64,000 bases of DNA. Origin: Hydnum rufescens UP504 (Eukaryota; Basidiomycota; Agaricomycetes; Cantharellales; Hydnaceae). Every line of letters starts with the position of its first letter. Within the stretch, counting starts at the first letter, position 1. A program made the translations under genes and the position numbers. The stretch covers positions 391,879-455,878 of the forward strand of contig MU128919.1 of the NCBI GenBank assembly GCA_014904985.1, in the 5' to 3' direction. Positions 23,996 to 34,976 of the stretch are shown here, piece after piece. The notes beneath the pieces are model-generated. The model was given only the letters and a program-made list of their open reading frames with translations. It was not told the origin of the DNA and did no database searches.

Positions 23996-26320
23996 ATCTG
24001 AGGTGAGCCCCCGAAATTCCAATGACCTCAAGGCCCGTTCTGACGTCTTCGAGCTTATTAGAAACTTTTTCTAATTCATCTACTCATTCTAATTAATTTC
24101 TATTGCTACTCTCCCAACTTTCAAACAACCATCTTTCCCTCGTTTTCGCATTCAAGATGCTAACTCTTTACTTTTCAAATTGTATGTCGATCCTGACAGC
24201 TAAAGCCAACAAGGCGAGGAGTGTACCCGGCACTCCAACAAGGAAGACAGCACCCCAGCCATCTCGCACGGCAATCGAGCGCACCATGCAGCGTGCTGGA
24301 CATTCTGCCCCATCAACCTCAGCCCCCACCCCAGTATCCACCCGTCCTTCGTCCCCTGCCCCTATATCACCAGCCTCCCCTTCCTTCGTGTTGGCCACGG
24401 GGGTTACAGGGATATCATTGTCCCAAGAACTGCCGCCTCCACCTGGAGACGAGCCAGCTATGAGTTATTCGCGCACGAAACTTCTCGAAGAGGCCCGCCG
24501 ATCCCTTACATCTACCGATGGTGGTAAGACGGCTGCCAGTATGGTCGTCATCGGTGCGTTCGATCATTGCTCTTTGTCGCACTCTGGATTATTATATCGT
24601 TTTCATAGGCCATGTTGACGCTGGGAAATCCACTCTCATGGGCCGACTCATGTACGAGCTGGGTCCACTTGATGAAAAACAGCGTGTTGCGAATGAAAGA
24701 GCCAGTGACAAGCTAGGGAAGTCTAGTTTCTCCTGGGCGTGGGGTCTTGATGCTCTAAGCGAGGAGCGAGATCGGTATGTTTGCTTGAAATTCACACTCG
24801 TATATTTCTTTGTCAATCTCATTTTCTGACACCATGGATTGCAGCGGTGTTACGATGGACATCACACAAACTACCCTCCCCCTACCAACGATCACTCTCA
24901 CCATATTGGACGCTCCCGGCCACAAAGACTTCGTCCCAAACTTGATATCTGGAGCCTCACAAGCCGATACGGCCCTCCTCGTCGTGGATGCTAGTGTAGG
25001 CGAATTCGAAGTTGGGTTTCGCGGAGGCGGTCAAACCAGGGAACACATTCTGCTCGTCCGAAGCCTCGGTGTATCCAGTCTCATTATCGCGATAAACAAA
25101 CTAGACATGGTGCATTTTCTGGGGCTCTTGTCTCATGCGTTCCTGACCAGATGTTGTCTAGGTGGAGTGGTCACAAACTCGTTATAATGAGATTTGCGGG
25201 ATTCTTCGCCCCTTCCTAGTTCAGTCTGGGTTTCAACCTTCTCGCCTGTCGTTCGTCCCGTGTGCCGCGATGAAGGGTGTCAATCTGACAACGAACAAGG
25301 ATTCAACGTTGAAGAAGTGGTATTCAGGACCCACTTTGGCCCAGGAACTCGGTATTGTGTTCTGCATCAATGGTAGGGGATGCGCGATTCATGATTCCTT
25401 TTCCAAGATAAAATCGTGCCCCCTTCGCGAGATATAGACAGCCCATTACGCCTACCCGTTTCCAATGTGTTCCGAGGGGGTGCTGGTGGAATTTCTGCTG
25501 GCGTTGGTGTGTCTGGCCGAGTATGCACAGGGTTTCTTCAGGTCGGCGAGAAATTGCGCGTCCTCCCTGGTGATGAGATCGCGACCGTCCGCAGTAAGTT
25601 CTTTCATTTCTTTATTAGTTCGCTAATGTGTTCAATGGTTCGCAGAGGTTGAAATAGATGATCAGTCTGGTTCCTGGGCTGCTGCCGGCGCCAATGTGAC
25701 CCTGTACCTGTCTGGACTCGATTTGGTCAACATCAGGTCAGCACAATGTGACTCGCTAGCTGGAATTGATAAGCAGTTGTATTGAAGCCTTTACTCTCTC
25801 AGTGTCGGTAGTGTTCTTTGTCCCCCCTCGAATGTGGTACAATTAGCCTCGCATTTCGTCGCCCAAATCATTCTCTTCGATTTGACGCTCCCCATCACCT
25901 CGGGTGCCACCGTAAGTAGACTAAGATGTCCCAAAGAAACAGAACTAACCCATCCTGTGACATCATAGATCGAGCTTTTCCATCACTCACGCGACACCCC
26001 CGCCACCATCAGTAAACTTATTGAGACGATCGATAGAGCAACCGGCGTGGTTCTGAAGACCAAGCCCCGTGTTCTCAGCAAGAATACTTCTGCACGAGTT
26101 GAGATTCGGATCAAATCTTCTCCTACCTCTGCGATCAAGGCAGTGTCTATTCCTCTGGAAACATTCACTGTCAATAAGGATATGGGCCGAATAGTCCTAC
26201 GGAGGGGTGGCGAGACCATTGGTGCCGGTATGTTCTGGGGAAGTGCAGTGTAAATGATCTTTCATCCTGACACTGTTCCCCCAAACCCATGCAGGGATTA
26301 TCACGGAAATTATTTCCTAA
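22778..26320 (+). CDS. HBS1: Hbs1-type translational GTPase (ribosome rescue)
   Basis: Hbs1 with Dom34/Pelota splits stalled ribosomes in no-go and non-stop mRNA decay. Ten exons for this isoform: 22778-23051, 24200-24553, 24609-24774, 24845-25109, 25162-25351, 25408-25593, 25646-25736, 25803-25911, 25969-26227 and 26295-26320. They total 1,920 nt, 639 residues, close to yeast Hbs1. The N-terminal HBS1_N domain ([22 protein letters not shown]) is followed by a Ser/Pro linker and an EF-Tu-like GTPase: G1 GHVDAGKST, switch I GVTMDI, G3 DAPGHKDF, G4 INKLDM. Domains II and III follow ([34 protein letters not shown]). The 273-nt exon 1 plus one base ends in phase 1 and joins in frame to the acceptor at 24199, skipping the Ski7-like exon. 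Confidence 0.93.
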
Positions 26321-26605
26321 CTTCCGGTTTCACCTGTTGTAGTCTTGGATGACCATACCCAGTGGAAACCCACAGAATTCCATAGTATATGCTACAATGT
26401 GTAAAATACGGCCAAAGAAAGCAAGATTCTGAAAACAAGAAAATAAGAGAGGAATGGGTGGAAGGAGATAGAAGAGACAAGATATCAAGCTGACAGGTCC
26501 GTAACATTGGAGACATGGAGACAAGGCACAGCAGAGGAGTTAGGGAAACAGGCGCGATGAATATGAATTGGGAACAAGTAAATCGTCGGTTGGAATTGAA
26601 TAAAA

Positions 26606-29600
26606 TCACTTTCCGTGGTGGTGGAAAATACCCTTGACTTCCTTCTTGATCTTTCCGAAGAGACTAAATGCGAGACAAGTGAATACGAAGCCCAAAAGAA
26701 AGCACGAAATAGTTTACCTCAGTCGTTTCTTGCGAGGAGCGTCTTTCAAAACAGTCGGAGTGGAAGTGGCACTTGAATCAGCTGGAGCCACTTCATATTC
26801 ACCAGTTGGTGTCGTAGGAGACTCGGCCTCCTCCTCTGACGTGGCAGGCCCGGTGGACGGGGAAATCGGTACCGACGTTTCAGCGGCAGGTTCAGTTGCG
26901 GGCGCGATAATTTCGTCTGCGGGGGATGGCGAAACGGGGCCCGGTTTTTCAGTGGTGAGGTCAATTCCTCGGGAGACAGTCCCATGTTCGGCCACGTTCT
27001 CAGCGAGGATGGGTTCAGAAGAAGCTGGCAGCTCCGTTTCCGATGGAGCTGCGGATAACGCTGGCGCAGGGGCAGGTATTTCAGCTTCTGGGGACGTCAC
27101 ATCAATAGGTGCTTCTGTTGCTGCAGCTTCAATTCCTGGGGAAGGAATTGCCTCGTCAGTGGATGCGACAACCACTGCCGATTTGTCAGTGGTAACTTCA
27201 CCTGTTGGGACGACCCCCTCATCCTCGATTACAGCCTCAGTGCGACCAGGTTCAGGAGAGGCCAACGGTTCTGTTTCAAGAGAAGCAGCTGACACCACTG
27301 GCGCAGGCGCGGCCATTTCAGGCTCGCGAAAAGTCACATCAGGGGATGCTTCTGTTGCTGCAGATTCAATTGCCTGGGGGACAATCGCATCCTCAGGTGG
27401 TTGCAAAACCGCCACCAATTTTGCAGTGGTATCGTCACTTGTTGGGGCAACAATCCCATCCTCGGCTGCAACCTCAGCGACCTTAGGTGTAGTGGCAGCT
27501 GGCAGTTCTGTTTCCGGTGGAGCTGTTGATAACGTTGGCACAGGCACAGGAGCTTCAGCTTCGGGCGAGGTTACGCCAATGGGTGCTTTCACTGCAGCTT
27601 CACTTGTCGGGGCGACAATTCCATCCTCCACTAAAGTCTCAGCGACGATAGGTTCAGTAGCTGATGGCTCCATTTCTGGCGAAGCCGCTGACACCACAGG
27701 CACAGGCGTTTCAGGTTCGGGCTTCGTCACATCATTGGATGTTGCTGTAGCCATGGGCTCAAGCGGTGCGGTAAGAATCGCGCCCTCAGCGGACGGGGGA
27801 ATCTCCGCCGACTTTTCCGTGCCTGGAACAAGTATTGGGGTGACAGTCTTATCCTCAGCTATGGCTTCAGAGACGGCGGGCTCAGGAGAGGCTGCTAGCT
27901 CTGTTTCTGGTGGAGTTACTGTTAACGCTGGAACAGGCACGGGTGTTTCAGGTTCGGTTGATGTCGCATCAATGGGTGCTCCTGTGCCCATAGGTTCAAG
28001 TGGTGGGACGACAATCGCCTCTTCCGTGGATGGGCGAACCGCTGGCGACCCTTCAGTCGACGGGGCAGTCCCATCCTCGACTACAGTCTCAGCGATAACA
28101 GGTTCAGGAGAGGCTGCTGGTTCTGTTTCCGGTGGGGTCAATAGCGACGCTGGTGCTGGCGCAAGCATGTCAGGTTCGGGCGATGCCAAATTAACGGGTG
28201 CTTCTGTGCCCGTACCTTCAAGTGGTGGGGCGACAATCGCCTCAGTGGATGGGAAAACCACGGCGGACCTTTCAATCGGGTCAATTGTTGGGGCACCAAT
28301 CGCACCCTCGGTTACAGGCTCGGCCACGATAGGTTCAGCCGGAGGTGGTGACCCCATTTCCAGGGGAGCTGCCGACACTGCTAGCGTAGGCACGTGTGTC
28401 TCAGGTTCGGGGGAAGTCGCCTCAGTAAGAGCTCCTGTTGCCGCTGCTTCAGGTGGCGGGGCGCCAATCGGCTCCTCAGTGGATGGGAGAATCGTCGTCG
28501 ACTGTTCCGTTATCGGGTCAATCGTTGGGACAGCAATCCCATCCTTGGTCACAGCTTCGCTGACAATAGGTTCGGGAGAAGGTGGCGACTCTACTTCCAG
28601 AGGTGCTGCTGACAACACCAGCTCGGGCTCAGCTATTTCAGGTTTGCGCGAGGCCACCTCAGTTGGTGCTTCTGTTACCGCTGCCTCAAGCGGTGGGATT
28701 GTAATCGGCTCCTTAGTGGATGGGAGAACCACTGACGACCTTTCAGTTGGCTCAATTGTTGGGACAGCAATCACATCCTCGGTTACAGCTTTGGCGACGG
28801 TAGGTTCAGCGGAAAGTGACGACTCCACTTCCAGAGGAGCTGATGGCAACACTGGCACAGGCACGGGTATTTCAGCCTCAGGTGATGTGGCCTCGACGGG
28901 TGCTTCTGCTTCTGCAGCTTCAAGTGGTGGTGGGACAATCGCATCCTCAGTTACAGCGTCGGCCACGAGAGATTCAGAGGGAGGCAGTGAATCTATTTCT
29001 GGAGGGGCTGCTGACACCACTGGCGTAGGTACGGGTGTTTCAGATTCGGGGAAAGTTGCCTCAATGGGTGCTTCTGCTGCTTCGGGTGGTGGGGCAACAA
29101 TCGGCTCCTCGGCGGATGGGAGTACCGTTACAGACTTTTCAGTGGTCGGATCAATTGTGGGGATAACCCCATCCTTGGTTACGGTTTCGGTCACGATAGG
29201 CTCAGCGGGAGGGGGTGACTCTATTTTCAGAGGAGCTGCTGACACAGCCGGCGCAGGTGCGGGGGTTTCAGATTCAAGGGAAGTCACCTCGGTGGGTGCT
29301 TCTGTTACCGCAGCTTCAACTTGTAAAGTGGCAATCGGCACCTCGGCGGATGGGAGAATCATTGCCCTTGGGTCAATTGTTGCGACGACATCGGCTGCAC
29401 CTTCGGCAACAATAGGTTCAGCGGAGGGTAGCTCTGTTTCTGACAGAGCTGCAAGCACTGGGGGCGCAGGGGTAGCCGAGTCAGGTCCAGGCGACGTCAC
29501 CACAGTGGCTGTTTCTGGCGCCACAGATTCGATTGCTGGGGTGACGATGGCATCTTTGACAAGATCAGCGGAGGATGGTTCTTCTGGTTCTTGTGCAGCT

Positions 29601-32600
29601 GCTGGCGGCCCAGGCACAGGCGCAGCTATCTCAGATTCGGGTAATGTCGCATCGGCCGGTGCTTCTGTCGGGGCAACATTCGCATCCTCAACGGATTGGG
29701 GGATCACTGCCGACTTTTCAGTGCTGGGATCGGTGGTTGGGGCGACAATCACATCCTTGGCTAGAGCTTCGGCGAGGATAGGATCAGCGGAGGGCAGTTC
29801 TGTTTCTGACAAAGCTGTAGGCACAGGTGCAACTATTTCAGGTTCGGGCGACGTGACATCGGCGGGTGTTGTTGTGGCCACGGATTCAATTGCTGGGGCG
29901 ACGATCGCATCCTCTGCTACAGCTTTGACAGGATCAGCGGAGGACGGTCCTTCTGGCTCCTGCGCAGCTGCTGGCGCCACGAACACAGGTACAGCTATTT
30001 CAGATTCGGACAATGTCACATCAGCCGGTGCTTCTGTCGCTATGGGCTCAAGTGGTGGGGCAGCAATGGCATCCTCACCAAACGGGTGAGTCACTGCCGG
30101 CTTTTCCGCGCTGGGATCGATAGTTTGGGGGACAACCACATCCTTGGCCACAGCCTCGGTGAGGACGGGATCAGCGGAGAGTAGAACTGTTTCTGACAAA
30201 GCTGCAGGTGCTGGTGGCACAGGCGCAACTATTTCAGGTTCAGCAGGCGACGTGATATGAGTGGGTGTTTCTGTGACCACCGATTCAATTGCTGGGGCGG
30301 CAAATACACTCTCGGCTATAGCATCGGCGACGATAGGATGAGCGGAGGATAGTGCTTCTGTTTGTTCCGGGGCTGCTAGCACCGCAGACTCAGGTGCAGT
30401 GACTTCAGGTTCGGGCGACGTCACATCAGGTGTTTCCGTAGCCACAGGCTCACGCGATGAGGCGGCAATCGCATCCTCAGCGGATAGCAGAATCTCGGAC
30501 GACTTTTCTGTGCTCGGATCAATTGTTGGAGCGACAATCTCACCCTCGGCTACGGCTTCAGCAATCGTAGGTTCAGTGGAAGCCGATGGTTCTGTTTCTG
30601 GCGGAGGTGCTGGCACCGTAAGCGCAGGCACGGGCGCTTCAGATTCGGGCGACGTCACATCAGGGGCTGCTTCTGTGGACGAGGCTTCGATTGCTGGGGG
30701 GGCAATGGTATCCTCGACATAATCAGTGGAAGATGATATTTCTCTTTCTTCCGGAACTGCTAGCACCGCAGGGGCAGGTGCAGCTATATCAGGTTCAGGT
30801 AACGTCACATCGGTGGGCGTTTCCGTGGCCACGGGCTCAAGTGGTGTAGCAACAATCGCATCCTCAGCAGATGGCAGAATCGCTGCTGACTTTTCCGTGC
30901 TCGGATCAATTGTTGGAGCGACAATCTCATCCTCGACTACGACTTCGGCAGCGATAGGTTCAACGGAAGCTGATGGCTCTGCTTCTGGCAAAGGTGCTGA
31001 CACCGCGGGCGCAGGCGCAGGCGTTTCAGATTCGGACGAAGTCACACCAATGGCTGGTCCTGTGGACAAGGATTCAATTGCTGGAGGGACAATCACATCC
31101 TCGGCTACGGCTTCGGTGACGACATGATCAGCAGAGGGTGATGCCTGTGTTTCCTCTGGAGCCGTTAGCACCGCAGGCACAGGCGCAGCTGTATCGGTGT
31201 CGGGCAACGTCACATCGGTGGGCGTTTCTGTGGCCACGGATTCAAGTGGCGGGGCAACAATCGCATCCTCAGCAGATGGCGGAATCACTCCTGACTTTTC
31301 CGTGCTCGGGTCCATTGTTGGGATAACGATCTCATCCTTGGCTACGGCTTCGGGGGCGATAGATTCTGCGGGAAGTGATGACTCTGTTTCTGGCAAAGCC
31401 GCTGACACCGTAGGCGCAGCTATCGGGGGTTCGGGCGGCGTCACGGCAGCGGTTGTTTCGGATTCAATTGCTGGGACCGCACCCTCGGCGACAGCTTTGG
31501 CGACGATAGGCTCAGCGGAGGGTGGTAACTCTACTTCCTCCGGAGCTGCTGGCACCGCAGGTTCAGGCGCAGCTACTTCGGGTTCGGGTGTTGTCGCATC
31601 AGCGGGAGTCTCTATAGCTACGTGTCCAACTGGTGGGGTGACAATGGCATCCTCAGTGGGTGGAAGAATTACTGCCGACTTCTCCGTGCCGGGACCAATG
31701 GTTGGAGCGACAATCACATCCTCGGCCACGGGTTCTGCGACGATAGGATCAGCGGGAGGTAGCGGCTCCGTTCCTAGCAAAACTGCTGAGACCGAAGGCA
31801 CAGGCGCGAGTATTTCAGCTTTGGGTGACTCCACATTAATGGGTGTTTCCGTGGTCGCAGCTTCAAGAGATGGGATAACAATTACATCCTCCGTGGCTGG
31901 AAGAAGCACTGCCGATTTTTCAACAGCAGTTTCAACGGCTGGGGGGATATTCACGTCATCGGTTGCAGCCTCAGGGGCGATGGATTCACCGAAGGCCGGT
32001 AGGTCTGTTTCCGATAGAGCCACTGGCGCAGGAACAGGTATTTCGCTTTCGCGCGACTTGACACCGGCGAGAGCTTCTGTTGGCCCTAGATCCTCCACTG
32101 AGGGAGTCGGCACGGTCTCGAACGCTGCAGGAGGCTCTAGGACTTCAGAACCCTTCACTGGCACCGCTATGGCCGTAATATCCGAAGGAATGAGGACTGG
32201 TTCAACGTGCACGGGTTCCGGGTCCTCAGGTTCGGGGACGAGGACAAGCTCCGGGATCTTTTCTTCAAATTCTACGGTCATAATGGGCGCAACGTCTTGT
32301 GTGGTGAGTAGCGAATTTAACCGGAGTAATAATAACGAGAAACCAACCTTTATCTGAAGTAACATCGATGGCTCGTACAGCTTCACCCTTGAATTCTGAA
32401 TCGGGAAGCTGGAAAGGATAATGTTCAGTACACACCTGGAAGAAATCGAGGGAAAAATAATGCACATTCTCTGAATTGATCAAATCGATTCCGGTGAAAC
32501 TCTTGATCGCCAAACCGACGTTACTGGCGACGTAGTCAAACATTGATGCCCTATTCCCATTGGGAGAAGCAGCATCAGGGACGGCAGGGGCCTTAGAGAC

Positions 32601-33917
32601 AATCCCTTCGGGGGTAGAAGCAGCAACATCCTGGGGCACCTCATCAGTGGGGCCGACCTCTGACGCAGTCCCAACTGCATCCCCTACAGTGGGGACGGGT
32701 GCGACGTTTATACTATCTAGGCTCGCGGGTACAGGTGCCCTCTCCAGGGCTGTTCCGTCTTCATGAACGTCCACAGGTATATCATGCAAGACATCATTTG
32801 CCTCAGCTCCCGAAGGGCCACTCCCCTCGACCTTGTAAGGTGATGGAGTAAGCTCAAGGGCCTTCGAGGGTTCCGCAATGAACTCTTGCTCGGCTTGCAC
32901 CGCAGGTTCCTCCAACATAACCGTAGGCGGGGCTGGTGTTGCCAGCTCAGGCCCCTCAGTCGTAAATCCATGGGTCGCATTGATTGGGTCTTCGACAGGC
33001 GCTTCTGGTTTACGCGCAACGGATTCAACGGGATCGCTGATGGGCTGACCAGGTTCTAGGACACTATCGGAAGGTGCTAGGCCGTTGACCGAAGTTTCAA
33101 CTGCCCCAACCACGGTGGCAGGATAAGATGAGGAATCCTGATCTATTTGCTTAGTGATGTTATCATTTGACGGTTCCGGAATCGTCGGGCCAACTTGGTT
33201 AGACTTCGGTTCCACCTCTTCAACATTGGGCCCGACATCTGCAGGCACAGTGGAAATCGCAGGGGCACCTGGAATGGCTACATCTGCCGCTGAGGCCTCA
33301 GGTGTGTCAGAAGACTCAGTATTCGCCACCGGCTCGGTGGCGTCTGAGGTTGTGGGGACTTCGGCCTCGGAGACAGTTTCGATGGCAAGTTCAGGGATCG
33401 GTGTAGGGGGACGGGGGGGCTCTGGGGGAGTGTGGATGATGTTGTTCACGATTCCGCTCTCCCATACGCGTGCGGTCGGGAGGTCTGTCCGGAGACGCCA
33501 TTCGCCATCAACGATGAATCTAACCACAATAGACGATAGTAAGGAATCAGAAAGATTTAAATCCCATGCAAACGTCGTACTTGTAGTGAACCGTGGCATT
33601 GTATGGTACTTTAACTGTGGGTCGGTGAGAGCAATCAGCCAAGAATATATCCCATGTTAGGGACAAAGGAAAGCCGAACCAGTAGCAGTAAAAATATCAC
33701 CAATCCGGATGAGATGAATTGTTTTTTTCCACTGAAGGAGAACCATGTAAGTGGAGGATACGTTGATGAGAATACATGATACAAACATGGTCGAAGTCCC
33801 CAGTCACAATAACCGAATTCGCGGCCTGTGACCTGTGCGCAAAACTAGTAAGTTCAGTAAAACGAACGAGACAAAAACAGAACGTCACCAAGTAAACGTT
33901 GCCTCGTACAACGACAT
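26606..33917 (-). CDS. Giant CBM48 (Crp1/Mdg1-like) repeat protein
   Basis: Seven exons: 33917-33889, 33832-33787, 33731-33701, 33614-33581, 33519-32348, 32295-26718 and 26663-26606. They sum to 6,948 nt, 2,315 residues. The first four small exons plus the start of the fifth encode a CBM48/AMPK-type carbohydrate-binding fold (FTWSQAANSVIVTGDFDHW, KVPYNATVHYK, FIVDGEWRLRTD, NNIIHTPPEPP), as in yeast Crp1/Mdg1. The family is usually several hundred residues. Here about 5.5 kb of one exon is a degenerate Pro/Ala/Glu/Thr/Val-rich tandem array. The last exon restores the family's basic tail (LFGKIKKEVKGIFHHHGK), after a GTAAAC donor that overlaps a stop codon. Location and ligand are unknown; cytoplasmic or cell-cortex roles linked to glycogen or signalling are inference. 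All splice phases agree. Confidence 0.85.
26730..32100 (-). repeat. Coding tandem-repeat array in the CBM48 gene
   Basis: The protein repeat is about 70-80 residues, with halves of about 35-40. Its core reads like SAEPIVAEAV.ED.IVAPTID, P.TEKSAVILPSAEDAIVAP and PLE..ATETPTDVTSPEPE. The STEKSA/TTEKS core occurs about 18 times, with further partial units. Units vary by substitution and small in-frame indels, and the array is open throughout. Composition also keeps the opposite strand open for up to 1,151 codons, a by-product. Confidence 0.8.
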
Positions 33918-34923
33918 TTCCCAGAAGTGTCAAACAGACCAACTTGGCAGATAGCGGGGTCTGCCGAATAAATGTGCTGACTAATCAAAGAGGCTTAACA
34001 CCATTCTTGCCCAATCTATGGTTTCCGACATAAACAGTCATTGCTACGGCGTGCAAAGCGTAGGTCCCATCCCCTCCGGACGTGTAATGTATCTAGAAAT
34101 GAAATCCGCTCCAGCGATTCGCGGCTATTGACTTGCCATTGGGCAAGTACGTCGTCGGCTCTACACCCCTCCAGCAAACCATCGAGGCAGCTATTGATAT
34201 ATTGGTGGCTCAAGCCTTAGCAAACGCCATCAACGATGTGGGCCGTCGTCTGGGTTACTCGAGGATCATGCACAGGCGTACTTTTCACTCTTCTCACTAC
34301 CATTGATTCCAAACCAATTTGAAAATCATTAGCGGCCGTGCCTCGTGCCTCCCATAGAAACGAGCGGAGGCTTTTGTCAGCTTTACTTCATCGCGTCTTG
34401 CCGTTCCTAGTCCTTCATTTTTTTGCTAACCTTGATACAAGTCCATTATTGGATATCTGGCTGATTAGAGATTGCAGTTTGCCAGGCAACTTTGAAATTT
34501 CTTGCTTCTTCCCTGTGAACTAAGCACAGCAAAACTTTCGGGATATGATTTGGAGCTCAACTAGCCCCAGACCTGTTTTCAAATCACTCTCAAATCCTTT
34601 TTGAAAAACACCATTATTTGGCAATGATTTGGCCATATTTGGGCTGCATGAAACCCCCTGTTGTCCACTGTATTTTATTACATTTTGAGCCTACTGTAAT
34701 TGTAATTCAGTATTAACTTCCCTGCGTTTTTTTTGAAGTACTACTCTCAGGTAATTTTGTGATCATAGCACTTGGCTAGGTATTTAAGCCCTTTCGCACA
34801 ACTCCAGGAGTCTCCAAGGTCTCTGTCAGAAAAGATTACATTATTCGCTGTCACTGTATATAATAGTTGTAATTTCCTAGTGGCTATTGCAATATGGCAA
34901 ATATTAATTATTTGATGAGCAGG
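33918..34923. other. Intergenic stretch with an AT-rich segment
   Basis: 34.5-34.92 kb is AT-rich with a TATTTAAG box followed by pyrimidine-rich sequence; it is weakly LTR-like but no paired ends were found. 34010-34260 holds short protein-like frames that I could not assign. Confidence 0.35.
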
Positions 34924-34976
34924 TCATTTGCGGAAAGTCAAGACCCCATAGAACACCAGTCGATACACAGCGCATA

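Noticed and set aside
24103..24618. A separate gene starting near 24103-24156
   Set aside because: The frame is the continuation of HBS1 from the acceptor at 24199, in phase with exon 1. Upstream of it is pyrimidine-rich intron sequence.
26634..30089. 1,151-codon open frame on the plus strand, and other long plus-strand frames to 33660
   Set aside because: They are antisense to the CBM48 repeat array. Their low-complexity Ser/Ala/Gly composition mirrors the minus-strand codons, and only the minus strand gives domains, splice sites and consistent phases.
34500..34923. Solo LTR of a retrotransposon
   Set aside because: AT-rich with a TATA-like box, but no TG...CA ends, target-site duplication or second copy could be shown.
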